A stretch of 64,000 bases of DNA, from contig JAWKPM010000004.1 of the NCBI GenBank assembly GCA_041390625.1, positions 198,787 through 262,786 of the forward strand, in the 5' to 3' direction. Under the pieces are notes generated by a model, which had not been told where the DNA came from, made no database searches, and saw only the letters and a list, made by a program, of their open reading frames with translations. Made by a program: the position numbers and the translations under genes. Shown piece after piece: positions 51,256 through 60,159 of this stretch (position 1 is the first letter of the stretch; each line of letters opens with the position of its first letter). Origin of the DNA: RBC038 sp041390625 (lineage in GTDB: Bacteria; Chloroflexota; Dehalococcoidia; UBA2979).

Positions 51256-52302
51256 ATGACGACCGCGGCACCAGCCGGTAGTCGCAAGAAGGCGTTCTCG
51301 ACGGTCGCCGGGCGCAAGCGCGCCGCGGCGCTGCTGATCGCGCTCGGTCCCGAGATCGCCTCGCACATCCTGCGCTCGCTGCCCGAAGAGGACATCGGGC
51401 GCCTGACGTGGGAGATCGTCGGCATCGGATCGCTCTCGCCCGACGAGCGCGAAGACATCATGGCGACGTTCTACGAGACGGTGATGGGACGCGACTTCGT
51501 GTCCGTCGGCGGTCTCGAGTACGCACAGGACATGCTCGAGCGCGCGGTCGGCGCGGAGCGCGCGAACGACATCGTGACGCGCCTCGCCGCGCACACCGGA
51601 TCGAAGCCGTTCCAGTTCCTCCAGCAGGTCGACGTGCGGGACCTGATCAACTTCATCCAGAACGAGCACCCGCAGGTGGTCGCGCTGCTGCTCGCGTACC
51701 TGCCGATCGAGAAGGCCTCGATGGTGCTCCAGAACCTGCCCGACACGACGCAGGCCGAGGTCTCCGTGCGGCTGGCGATGATGGAGCGCACCGCCCCGGA
51801 CGTGCTCCAGGACGTCGAGGCGGCGATTCGCGCGCGCCTCGGGACGGCGTTCGCTCCTCGCCAGGAGCTCACGGTCGCCGGCGGTATCGACTCGCTGGTC
51901 GAGCTGCTGCGGAAGGTCGACCTCGCGACGGAGAAGGCGATCCTCGAGGGCCTCGAGACGACGGACCCGCAGACGGCGAACGAGATCAAGAAGCGGATGT
52001 TCGTCTTCGAGAACATCACGCTCCTCGACGACCGCTCGATCCAGCGCGTGCTGCGCGAGGTGGATGGCAAGGACCTGAGCGTCGCGCTCAAGGGCGCGAG
52101 CGAGGAAGTGCGCGACCGCATCCTGCACAACATGTCGGAGCGCGCGGCCAAGATGCTCGAGGACGACATGGCCGCCCTCGGTCCGGTGCGGCTGCGCCAC
52201 GTCGAAGAGGCGCAGGGCCGCATCGTTGCCACGATTCGACGGCTGGAGGAGGCCGAGGAGATCTTCGTCATGCGCGGCGGCGAGGAGGACCTCCTTGTCT
52301 GA
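51256..52302 (+). CDS. fliG: Flagellar motor switch protein FliG
   Basis: A 348-residue C-ring protein that meets the stator. It has KRAAALLIALGPEIASHILR near the start, the middle EHPQVVALLLAYLPIEKASM (EHPQ motif) and the charged torque helix VDGKDLSVALKGASEEVRDR near the C-terminus. All three domains are complete. Confidence 0.97.
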   Translation: MTTAAPAGSRKKAFSTVAGRKRAAALLIALGPEIASHILRSLPEEDIGRLTWEIVGIGSLSPDEREDIMATFYETVMGRDFVSVGGLEYAQDMLERAVGAERANDIVTRLAAHTGSKPFQFLQQVDVRDLINFIQNEHPQVVALLLAYLPIEKASMVLQNLPDTTQAEVSVRLAMMERTAPDVLQDVEAAIRARLGTAFAPRQELTVAGGIDSLVELLRKVDLATEKAILEGLETTDPQTANEIKKRMFVFENITLLDDRSIQRVLREVDGKDLSVALKGASEEVRDRILHNMSERAAKMLEDDMAALGPVRLRHVEEAQGRIVATIRRLEEAEEIFVMRGGEEDLLV

Positions 52303-53032
52303 CGCCGGACGCCGACGCCTGCTGCGCGCCGCCATCCCGGGCGAGGCGATCGCCCTCGACATGGACGGCCACGTCCTCGAGATCGACCCGTTCGCGGCCG
52401 AGGCGGAGCACGCCACCGGGGACGCGGAGGCGATCGTCGGCGCCGCGCGCGGCGAAGCGGTGCAGCTGGTGCAACGCGCGGCCGAGCAGGCCGCCGCGAT
52501 CCAGCACGAGGCCTACCAGGAGGGCCGCGCCGAGGGTGAGCGCGACGGCCGCGCCGCCGCGCGTGCCGAGGTCGCCGACGCACTCCTGCTGGTGCAGCGC
52601 GCGGCGGCGGACGCCAAGGGCGTGCGCGACCGGCTGATCGCCGGCCTCGAGCGGGAGATCGTGGAACTGGTCATCGATGCCACGCGCGCGGTCCTCGGCG
52701 AGCAGGCGCGCGTCGACCCCTCGATGGTGATCGAAACGGTGGAACGGGCGCTGCGTCGCGCCGGCAGCCAGAACGTCGTGCGGGTGCGGATGCACCCCGA
52801 CACCCTCGATGTGGTCGCGGCGCACGTCGCCGAGCGGCGCATCGAGGGCGCGGCGGACTGGGAGCTCCACGCCGACGGCAGCATCGACGTCGGCGGCTGC
52901 GTCATCGACACGACCGGCGGCGAGATCGATGCGCGCCTCGACTCACAGCTCGCCGAGGTGGCTGCCGCGCTGCGCGACTCGGCGGTCACGCCGGACGTCG
53001 ACCTCCCCGAGGAGGTGCGCCGTGCCGCGTAG
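52295..53032 (+). CDS. fliH: Flagellar export ATPase regulator FliH
   Basis: A 245-residue protein. The N-terminal part is helical with a GRAEGERDGRAAARAEV segment of the FliH Gly-repeat kind; the C-terminal half is FliH/V-ATPase subunit E-like (VVRVRMHPDTLDVVAAHVAE, GGCVIDTTGGEIDARLDSQL). The TTG at 52,295 is preceded by GAGGAGG and overlaps the fliG stop. It regulates FliI. Confidence 0.9.
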   Translation: MSDAGRRRLLRAAIPGEAIALDMDGHVLEIDPFAAEAEHATGDAEAIVGAARGEAVQLVQRAAEQAAAIQHEAYQEGRAEGERDGRAAARAEVADALLLVQRAAADAKGVRDRLIAGLEREIVELVIDATRAVLGEQARVDPSMVIETVERALRRAGSQNVVRVRMHPDTLDVVAAHVAERRIEGAADWELHADGSIDVGGCVIDTTGGEIDARLDSQLAEVAAALRDSAVTPDVDLPEEVRRAA

Positions 53033-54464
53033 CGACGCGCCGACCATGACACGGCCGCGCCTCGACGGCGCGCCCGACCTCACTCGATTCCACGAGCGAC
53101 TGCGCTACGTGAACCCGATCCGCGTTCGCGGACGCGTGAGCCAGGTCGTCGGTCTCCTCGTCGAGGTCGAGGGCATCTCCGGCCAGTTGGGCGAACAGTG
53201 CCGCATCGAGCGCGCCGAGGGCGAGGCGGTCCTCGCCGAGATCGTGGGCTTCCGCGACCAGCGCACTCTCGTGATGCCGTTCGGCGATCTGCGCGGGGTG
53301 CAGTCGGGCGCGCGTGTCACGACGGACGGCGGCGTGTTCAGCGTGCCGGTGGGCGAAGAGCTCCTGGGGCGGGTGATCGACGGCCTCGGTCGCCCGATTG
53401 ACGGGCTCGGACCGCTCGGCGGCGCGTACCGGCAGCCACTGGGCGCCTCGACGCCCCATGTCCTGCAGCGGCAGACGATCCAGGAGCCGCTCACCACGGG
53501 CGTTCGCGCCATCGACGGCGTGCTGACCTGCGGCAAGGGCCAGCGCATCGGCGTGTTCGCGGGCTCGGGCGTGGGCAAGAGCACGATCATGGCGATGATC
53601 GCGCGGCACGCCGCCTCGGACGTGAACGTGATCGCCCTCATCGGCGAGCGAGGCCGCGAGGTGCGCGAGTTCATCGAGCGCAGCCTCGGTCCCGAGGGAC
53701 TCTCGCGGTCGGTCGTCGTCGTCTCGACCTCGGACGAGCCGGCGCTCATGAAGATGCAGGCGGCCCTCGTGGCGACCACGATCGCGGAGGAGTTCCGCGC
53801 CGAGGGACTGCACGTCACGCTGCTGATGGACTCGGTGACGCGCTTCGCGATGGCGAACCGTGAGATCGGCCTCGCGATCGGCGAGCCGCCGACGATGAAG
53901 GGCTACCCACCCTCGGTGTTCTCGGCGCTCTCGCGGCTGCTCGAACGCTCCGGCACCGCCGACGACGGCACGATCACCGCCTTCTACGCCGTCCTCGTGG
54001 AGGGCGACGACCTGACCGAGCCGGTAACGGACGCCGTCCGCGGCACACTCGACGGGCACATCGTGCTGACGCGCGAGCTGGCGGCGCAGAACCACTTCCC
54101 GGCGATCGACGTGCTGCAGAGCACCTCGCGTGTCATGTCCTCGATCGTGAGCGAGGAGCACCTCGTGGCGGCCGGGCGGCTCCGCGAGCTGCTGGCGACG
54201 TACGAGCGATCGCGCGACCTCGTGAGCATCGGCGCCTACCGCGCCGGCAGCGACCCACGCCTCGACCGGGCGCTGCGGCACCTGCCCGCGATCGAGCGCT
54301 TCCTGCGACAGCGCCCGGACGACGCCCAGGACCTCGAGACGACCGTGGCGCAGCTGATCGAGGCCGTCGGCGACGACAACGACTCGTTTGCCGTGCCGGC
54401 CGACACGGACTCGATGCCCCTACGGCAGCCGCGCGTGGTCGCGGCACCCGAAGGGGGTGACTAA
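53022..54464 (+). CDS. fliI: Flagellum-specific ATPase FliI
   Basis: A 480-residue ATPase related to F1-beta. Walker A is FAGSGVGKSTIMAMI near residue 182, Walker B is HVTLLMDSVTRFA, and IGLAIGEPPTMKGYPPSVFS and DGHIVLTRELAAQNHFPAID are typical. The GTG at 53,022 with GAGGAGG upstream overlaps fliH; the ATG at 53,046 is an alternative. Confidence 0.96.
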   Translation: MPRSDAPTMTRPRLDGAPDLTRFHERLRYVNPIRVRGRVSQVVGLLVEVEGISGQLGEQCRIERAEGEAVLAEIVGFRDQRTLVMPFGDLRGVQSGARVTTDGGVFSVPVGEELLGRVIDGLGRPIDGLGPLGGAYRQPLGASTPHVLQRQTIQEPLTTGVRAIDGVLTCGKGQRIGVFAGSGVGKSTIMAMIARHAASDVNVIALIGERGREVREFIERSLGPEGLSRSVVVVSTSDEPALMKMQAALVATTIAEEFRAEGLHVTLLMDSVTRFAMANREIGLAIGEPPTMKGYPPSVFSALSRLLERSGTADDGTITAFYAVLVEGDDLTEPVTDAVRGTLDGHIVLTRELAAQNHFPAIDVLQSTSRVMSSIVSEEHLVAAGRLRELLATYERSRDLVSIGAYRAGSDPRLDRALRHLPAIERFLRQRPDDAQDLETTVAQLIEAVGDDNDSFAVPADTDSMPLRQPRVVAAPEGGD

Positions 54465-54916
54465 TGCCCTCGAAGTTCCGTCTCGACCGCGTGCTCGACC
54501 ACAAGCGGCAGCTGGAGCAGGAGCGGCAGCGCGACCTGCAGACGGTGACCGCCGAGGAACGACGCCTCCTCGAGGAGCTGCGTGAGCTGCAGCAGCGCGA
54601 GCGCGAGCACATCGAGGCGCTGTCCGCGCGCACCCGCCAGGGCGGCGTCGACTCCGAGCAGCTGCAGGCGGCGCTCGCGTACATCGACACCATCACGAAG
54701 GCGATCGCGCGGCAGGAGCGCCTGCTCGCCGAGTGCGGCGAGCGCGTCCGAACGCAGCGCGAGGCGCTGGTGGCCGCGCTCCAGGAGAAGCAGTCGCTGG
54801 AGACGCTGAAGCGGAAGCAGCAGGAGGCCGAACGCCTGGAAGCCAACCGCGAAGAGGCGAAGCGGATCGACGACCTGTCGACGAATCGCTACGCCCGTCG
54901 CCGGAGGGAGGTCTAA
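54464..54916 (+). CDS. fliJ: Flagellar export protein FliJ
   Basis: A 150-residue coiled-coil protein (almost all residues in two long charged helices) starting KFRLDRVLDHKRQLEQERQR and ending RIDDLSTNRYARRRREV. FliJ links the export ATPase and the FlhA gate. It overlaps fliI by one base and abuts flgB. Confidence 0.88.
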   Translation: MPSKFRLDRVLDHKRQLEQERQRDLQTVTAEERRLLEELRELQQREREHIEALSARTRQGGVDSEQLQAALAYIDTITKAIARQERLLAECGERVRTQREALVAALQEKQSLETLKRKQQEAERLEANREEAKRIDDLSTNRYARRRREV

Positions 54917-55333
54917 ATGCTGCGCGCGATCTTCGAGACGCTGCCGCTGACGGCGGCGCGGACGGCCCTCAACGGGCTCTCGCGGCGGCAGGAGGCGATC
55001 TCCTCGAACGTCGCGAACATCGACACGGTCGGGTACCAGCGCAAGGCGGTCTCGTTCGAGACGGCGCTCAACGACTCGCTGAACATGGCGCGCGGGCGCG
55101 TCGACCTCTCGACGACCGACCCTCGGCACTTCGCCAGCGCTCAGACGGGCGGGCAGAACCCGAACCACGTGGATCCTCGAGACGTGATCGCGTCTCGCAA
55201 CGACTCGAACGCGGTGAGCATCGACGAAGAGATGGCGCTGCTCGCCGAGACGCAGATCCGGTACCAGGCGCTGACCCAGACGCTGGGCACGCGCCTGGGA
55301 ACGCTGCGGAACGTGATTCGAGGCGGCCGCTAG
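54917..55333 (+). CDS. flgB: Flagellar basal-body rod protein FlgB
   Basis: A 138-residue rod protein with the axial signature AISSNVANIDTVGYQRK at about residues 35-51 and the FlgB-type end SIDEEMALLAETQIRYQALT. Here flgB, flgC and fliE come after fliJ, not before fliF as in most genomes. Confidence 0.95.
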   Translation: MLRAIFETLPLTAARTALNGLSRRQEAISSNVANIDTVGYQRKAVSFETALNDSLNMARGRVDLSTTDPRHFASAQTGGQNPNHVDPRDVIASRNDSNAVSIDEEMALLAETQIRYQALTQTLGTRLGTLRNVIRGGR

Positions 55334-55394
55334 GACGGCTGCCCGCCTCGATGGTCCGGCAGGAGGCCGGGCCTGAGGCCGAAAGGAGCTCGGC

Positions 55395-55838
55395 ATGGGA
55401 CTGATGCAGAGCCTGCGCATCTCCGCCAGCTCGCTGATGGCGCAGCGGCTGCGGATGGATGTGATCTCGAACAACGTCGCGAACATGAACACGACGCGGA
55501 CGGCCGACGGCGGCCCCTACCGGCGCCAGTCGGTGGTGTTCGAGGAGCAGGGTCGGGACGTGAAGTTCCGCGACTTCCTGCAGCACGCGAGCGGCGACTG
55601 GAAGACCGGCGGCGGCGTGCAGGTCGATCGCATCCTCGAGGACACGACACCTCCTCGGAAGGTGCACGACCCATCGCATCCGGACGCCGATGCGGACGGC
55701 TTCGTGCTCCTGCCCAACATCGACATCGTCACGGAGATGACGGACCTCGTGGGCGCGAACCGCGCGTACGAGGCCTCGGTGACCGTGCTGAACGCGACGA
55801 AGTCGCTGGCGCTGAGCGCGCTGCGCATCGGCCGCTAG
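55395..55838 (+). CDS. flgC: Flagellar basal-body rod protein FlgC
   Basis: A 147-residue rod protein. It starts LMQSLRISASSLMAQRLRMD, carries DVISNNVANMNTTRT and ends VTEMTDLVGANRAYEASVTV. AAAGGAG lies upstream of the ATG. Full length. Confidence 0.95.
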   Translation: MGLMQSLRISASSLMAQRLRMDVISNNVANMNTTRTADGGPYRRQSVVFEEQGRDVKFRDFLQHASGDWKTGGGVQVDRILEDTTPPRKVHDPSHPDADADGFVLLPNIDIVTEMTDLVGANRAYEASVTVLNATKSLALSALRIGR

Positions 55839-55869
55839 CCGGGCCTCGACGGGCCCACCTCGAAAGGTC

Positions 55870-56175
55870 ATGACGATGCAGATCTCAGGCATCACGCCCA
55901 ACCCGATTCCGGGCATTGGAGGCATCGGCGCCCCCTCGGTGGGCAGCGAGGCGACCTCGAGCGGTGGCGCGTCCTTCGGCGACATGCTCGCCGGCCTCGC
56001 GCAGCAGTCCGGGCTCGCGGACAACGCCGTCGAGAACCTCTCGGTCGGCGGGGACATGGACCTGCACGACGTCACGCTGGCAGCGGAGCTCGAGTCGATC
56101 AGCTTCGAGCTCGCGGTCGAGATCCGGAACAAGCTCGTGGACGCCTACACCGAGATCTTCCGCATGTCGATCTAG
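55870..56175 (+). CDS. fliE: Flagellar hook-basal body protein FliE
   Basis: A 101-residue protein joining the MS ring and rod. The C-terminal helix ELAVEIRNKLVDAYTEIFRM and SVGGDMDLHDVTLAAELESI are family marks. The Gly/Ile/Pro-rich first 30 residues are disordered. Confidence 0.92.
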   Translation: MTMQISGITPNPIPGIGGIGAPSVGSEATSSGGASFGDMLAGLAQQSGLADNAVENLSVGGDMDLHDVTLAAELESISFELAVEIRNKLVDAYTEIFRMSI

Positions 56176-56292
56176 CCGGCACGCCGCGCGCCTCGATATT
56201 CGAGTCGCAGCGCGGCACTTCGATGGGTTGAGCCGCCGGCTTCGGCGGTGGACGACCGAACGCTCGACGACGAAAGGAGCGTGGATGCAGTG

Positions 56293-57759
56293 ATGACCAT
56301 CGACGGGCTGACCACGATCGGGTCGGCCCCAACCGCGGAGGGCATCCCACCGCCTCAAGGGGCGGCGAACGGAGACCCCTTCGCCCACGCGTTTGCCGCC
56401 GCGGTGGGGGCGAACGCGGGGAAGACCGGAACCCCCGGCACGGCCTCGAATCCATCGATGCCGCCCGGCCTCCTGGTCGACCCGAACCAGCCGTGGCTCG
56501 CACTGCTGGGCACGCCTCCGATCGAAGGCGCGCCAAGTGAGCAGGGAGCCGTTGAAATCGCTCGGCCGGACCGCTCCGCGGAGGCCGACATCGAGGACGC
56601 GATGATGGCGTCGACGCTGGCACTGGCAGGACTGCTCGGCCTCGAGCGGCCGGTCGTCGCCGTGCCCTCGGGCGGTTCGCCGTCGGGGGCGAACGGTGAC
56701 GTGGCCGTGCTCGTGGTCGGCATGAACGCCGACGCCGACGGCTCGATGCCCCTCGTGGCACTCGAGGTGACGGCGGACGGCGGCGACGTGCCGGCGCCCG
56801 CGAAGGCCGAGGCCGGTGCGACCGGCATCGATGTGTCCGGGCTCGACGCCGTCGACGGTGGTGAGCTGTCACTGCCGAAGCCGGAGGCCGGTGCGAACCG
56901 TGCCGCCGTGGCGGACCTCGACGTTCCCGCGAACGCGCGGGCGGGCGCCCAGGCGGCCGTCCTCGGCGCGGAGGGCATCGAGCCGCGCCGGCCGGCTGAG
57001 CGCCTCGGCGAGCTGCTGCAGGACGTCGCTCCCGCCGATCGGTCGGAGGTGGCATCGGCGTGGAACCGCGCCGGCGGCCGCACCGACATCGAGGCGACGA
57101 GTGACGCGTCCTTTGGGAGCGCGTTCGACGCTCAGCTGCTCGAGGCAGCCGACCAGTCCGCACCGGCGGACGTGGCGGACGCGCCCTCGGGGACGGACGT
57201 CGACGCCTCGACGGCGGACGACGCGGCGCAGATCGCCGCCGCACAGCCACGCACGGAGGTCGCAACCGCGGCCACCTCGACGGTCGACGCGACCATCGAG
57301 GCTGGCAACGAGCGACAGCTGGTGCGCGGCCTGGCGGACACGGTGCACCGCGCCACCCGCGCGGGCGAGAACGAGCTGCGGCTCGTCCTCAACCCGCCGG
57401 AACTGGGCCGCCTCGATGTGCGTATCGAGCACGGCCAGAACGGCGTGCGCATCCACCTCGCGGCCGACACCGCAGGCGCGCACGACCTCATCCAGCAGCA
57501 CCTTCCGGCACTGCGTGCGGCGCTCGAGGCGCGCGACCTCCGGGTCGACCGCATCGACGTCCAGACCGCCGACTCGTCGTCGAACCTCGGCGACAGCGGC
57601 GATCAGACGCAGCGGCGGCAGGACGGCGGCGACGACGAACAGCCTCGATGGTCGGGCGTCGCCGCCATGGAACGAGCGGAGCAGCAGGCAACCGGCGAAG
57701 CGGCCTCGGTCACCACGTCCACGCGTGGCGGCAACGGGCTGCTGGACCTCGTGGCCTAG
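56293..57759 (+). CDS. fliK: Hook-length control protein FliK
   Basis: A 488-residue protein with a long Ala/Asp/Gly-rich ruler region and the C-terminal Flg_hook domain: ENELRLVLNPPELGRLDVRI and LPALRAALEARDLRVDRIDV. It sets hook length and triggers the FlhB switch. Start chosen at the ATG at 56,293 with AAGGAG 13 bases upstream; nearby GTGs (56,281 and 56,290) are possible. Confidence 0.9.
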   Translation: MTIDGLTTIGSAPTAEGIPPPQGAANGDPFAHAFAAAVGANAGKTGTPGTASNPSMPPGLLVDPNQPWLALLGTPPIEGAPSEQGAVEIARPDRSAEADIEDAMMASTLALAGLLGLERPVVAVPSGGSPSGANGDVAVLVVGMNADADGSMPLVALEVTADGGDVPAPAKAEAGATGIDVSGLDAVDGGELSLPKPEAGANRAAVADLDVPANARAGAQAAVLGAEGIEPRRPAERLGELLQDVAPADRSEVASAWNRAGGRTDIEATSDASFGSAFDAQLLEAADQSAPADVADAPSGTDVDASTADDAAQIAAAQPRTEVATAATSTVDATIEAGNERQLVRGLADTVHRATRAGENELRLVLNPPELGRLDVRIEHGQNGVRIHLAADTAGAHDLIQQHLPALRAALEARDLRVDRIDVQTADSSSNLGDSGDQTQRRQDGGDDEQPRWSGVAAMERAEQQATGEAASVTTSTRGGNGLLDLVA

Positions 57760-57768
57760 GAGCAGCTC

Positions 57769-58212
57769 ATGGAAATCGGAACGAACTACGGCCGCTCGCT
57801 GAGCGACCTCACCAACCCCGGCACGGGGCAGGTGGAGTCCAAGGCGCTCGATCAGCAGGACTTCCTGAAGATCATGATCGAGCAAATGCGGCAGCAGAAC
57901 CCGCTGGAGCCTCAGGACAACAGCCAGTTCTTCGCGCAGATCGCCCAGTTCGACACGCTGGACACGATGCGGGAGATCGCGACGTCGCTGAAGCTCCTGA
58001 CCTCGGTGAGTGAGCTGGCGAACGCCAGCGCGCTCGTCGGGCGCACGGTGACGGCGTACATCAACCTCGGTCCGGACCCGATTACGGGCTTCCCGCGGGA
58101 CCCCGAGGCGGTGACGGGCGTGGTCGACAAGATCACGTTCGACACGACCGGCCCGGTGGTGCACGTCGGCGACCGCGCGATCCCGTTCGGGGCCGTGCAG
58201 GAGATCTCCTGA
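57769..58212 (+). CDS. flgD: Hook-cap protein FlgD
   Basis: A 147-residue scaffold protein for hook assembly. The N-terminal motif LDQQDFLKIMIEQMRQQNPL and DNSQFFAQIAQFDTLDTMRE are conserved. It is short, as in Bacillus, lacking the larger C-terminal domain of enteric FlgD. ATG, nine bases after fliK. Confidence 0.93.
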   Translation: MEIGTNYGRSLSDLTNPGTGQVESKALDQQDFLKIMIEQMRQQNPLEPQDNSQFFAQIAQFDTLDTMREIATSLKLLTSVSELANASALVGRTVTAYINLGPDPITGFPRDPEAVTGVVDKITFDTTGPVVHVGDRAIPFGAVQEIS

Positions 58213-58601
58213 TGTCGGACGCGATCCCGGGTGGACCGGGCGCGCCACGGCCGATCGATGGCGCCGCGCCTCGAGGCGTCGGTGGGGCGAACACGTCTCG
58301 ACCGGCGGAAGGCTTCGATGTCGCGCTCGCGCGCATGGAGCGCGCCCAGCTCGACTTCTCGAAGCACGCGATCAAGCGCATCGAGCAGCGTGGGCTGGAC
58401 CTGGACCCGGAGCGGCTGACGCGGCTGGAGGCCGCGGTCGGACGCGCCGAGGCGAAGGGCGCGCGGGACTCGCTCATCCTGCTGGATGAGCTGGCACTGG
58501 TGGTGAACGTCCGCAACCGCACGGTGGTGACGGCGATGGACGAGGCGAGTCGAAAGGAGCACGTCTTCACGAACATCGACAGCGTCGTGATCGCAGAGTA
58601 G
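58212..58601 (+). CDS. Flagellar operon protein, TIGR02530 type
   Basis: A 129-residue protein of a family found almost only in flagellar operons between flgD and flgE, with unknown exact role. The core is DFSKHAIKRIEQRGLDLDPE and RNRTVVTAMDEASRKEHVF then TNIDSVVI. The first 30 residues are a disordered Gly/Pro tail. One-base overlap with flgD. Confidence 0.85.
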   Translation: MSDAIPGGPGAPRPIDGAAPRGVGGANTSRPAEGFDVALARMERAQLDFSKHAIKRIEQRGLDLDPERLTRLEAAVGRAEAKGARDSLILLDELALVVNVRNRTVVTAMDEASRKEHVFTNIDSVVIAE

Positions 58602-58722
58602 GCGCGGACGCCTCGGACTCGAGGATGACCGCACACCCCGCCGGCTGGACCCTTCCGGGAGGCCGCAGCGGGAGCAAGGAAGTGACCGGGGCGGCCCCCC
58701 GGGAAGGGAATGGAACCCGCAG

Positions 58723-59973
58723 ATGATGCGCGCACTGTTCGCGGCCATTGGTGGACTGCGAAACCACATCACGTACATGGACGTGGTGGGCAACAACATC
58801 GCGAACGTCAACACGGCCGGCTTCAAGGCCTCCAGCGTGACGTTCCAGGACATGCTCTCGCAGACCCTCTCGGGTGCGAGCGCGCCGACGACGACCCGTG
58901 GCGGTACGAACCCGACGCAGGTCGGCCTGGGCATGACGCTGGCCGGCATCAACACCTCGTTCGCCCAGGGTGCGCTGCAGGCGACCGGCAAACTGACGGA
59001 CTTCGCGATCCAGGGCTCGGGCTTCTTCATGCTGCGCGACGGCGCGCGGACCTTCTACGCGCGTGACGGCGCGTTCGACGTCTCCGTCGCCGGTGAGCTC
59101 GTGAACCCGACGACCGGCTACAAGGTGCAGGGCTGGAACGCCAACACCGTGACCGGCGTGGTGGACACCACGCAGCCAGTGGGCGCGGTCGCGATCCCGT
59201 TCGGCCAGTCGATCCCGGCGCAGGAGACCACGGCGGTGACGCTGAACGGCAACATGGACTCGCGCGTGCCGGACACCTCGACGGTGACGACCACGGTCGA
59301 GGTCTACGACTCGCTGGGCAACGCCCACCCGATCACGCTGACCTTCACGAAGAACGGCGCGAACACGTGGGACGTGACAGGCGCCAGCACTTCCGCGGAC
59401 GTCAACACCGTCGCGATCGCACCGGCCTCGGTGGTGTTCAACGCGACGGGCACGCTCGTTACGCCGGCTCCCCCGGCGCCGCTGGCGGTCACGACCACGT
59501 TCAACGCCGGCGTGCAGCAGACGTCACCGATCGTGACGAACATCGACTTCACGAAGGTGACGCAGTTCGCCGGTGAGAGCGTGCTGTCGACGACCGCGAA
59601 CAACGGCTTCGCGGCCGGGACGCTCGTGTCGTTCTCGGTGGGTCCGTCCGGTGACGTGACCGGCATCTTCTCCAATGGCACGAACCGAACGATCGCCCAG
59701 GTGGCGCTCGCCGACTTCACGAACCCGGGCGGTCTGCAGAAGTCCGGGGCAAACATGTACGAGGCGAGCGCGAACTCCGGCCAGCCGCGCATCGGCACGC
59801 CGGGCTCCGGCGGCCGCGGCACCATCGGATCCGGCGTCCTCGAGGGCTCGAACACGGACCTCGCGCGCGAGTTCACCAACGTGGTGATCGCACAGCGCGG
59901 CTTCCAGGCCTCGAGCCGGATCATCTCGACCGCGGACCAGATGCTGCAGGACCTCGTCAGCCTGACGCGGTAG
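58723..59973 (+). CDS. flgE: Flagellar hook protein FlgE
   Basis: A 416-residue hook subunit. The N-terminal axial signature GNNIANVNTAGFKASSVTFQ is at about residues 25-44, and the C-terminus has SGVLEGSNTDLAREFTNVVI and QRGFQASSRIISTADQMLQD. The middle domains (about 150-330) are the usual FlgE hook domains. Last gene of the second operon. Confidence 0.96.
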   Translation: MMRALFAAIGGLRNHITYMDVVGNNIANVNTAGFKASSVTFQDMLSQTLSGASAPTTTRGGTNPTQVGLGMTLAGINTSFAQGALQATGKLTDFAIQGSGFFMLRDGARTFYARDGAFDVSVAGELVNPTTGYKVQGWNANTVTGVVDTTQPVGAVAIPFGQSIPAQETTAVTLNGNMDSRVPDTSTVTTTVEVYDSLGNAHPITLTFTKNGANTWDVTGASTSADVNTVAIAPASVVFNATGTLVTPAPPAPLAVTTTFNAGVQQTSPIVTNIDFTKVTQFAGESVLSTTANNGFAAGTLVSFSVGPSGDVTGIFSNGTNRTIAQVALADFTNPGGLQKSGANMYEASANSGQPRIGTPGSGGRGTIGSGVLEGSNTDLAREFTNVVIAQRGFQASSRIISTADQMLQDLVSLTR

Positions 59974-59989
59974 TGCGGTAAGTGGCTCG

Positions 59990-60031
59990 GCCGGGCCGTG
60001 AGTGCGCTCGAATGCGTGCTCACGGCCCGGC
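59990..60031 (+). terminator. Terminator of the second flagellar operon
   Basis: GCCGGGCCGTGAG and CTCACGGCCCGGC form a perfect 13-bp stem with a 16-base loop, 17 bases after the flgE stop. A T-run is not obvious. Confidence 0.6.
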
Positions 60032-60159
60032 TCGGTCTCGGTTCGGCCTCGGTTCGAACCCGACCCTGATGGAATCTGACGATGAGCCGAAGATCATGGT
60101 GACGACTCGCGTGGACCCCGCCGTCCGATGTCCCGCACCGTCGCGCGGGAGCACGTCCA

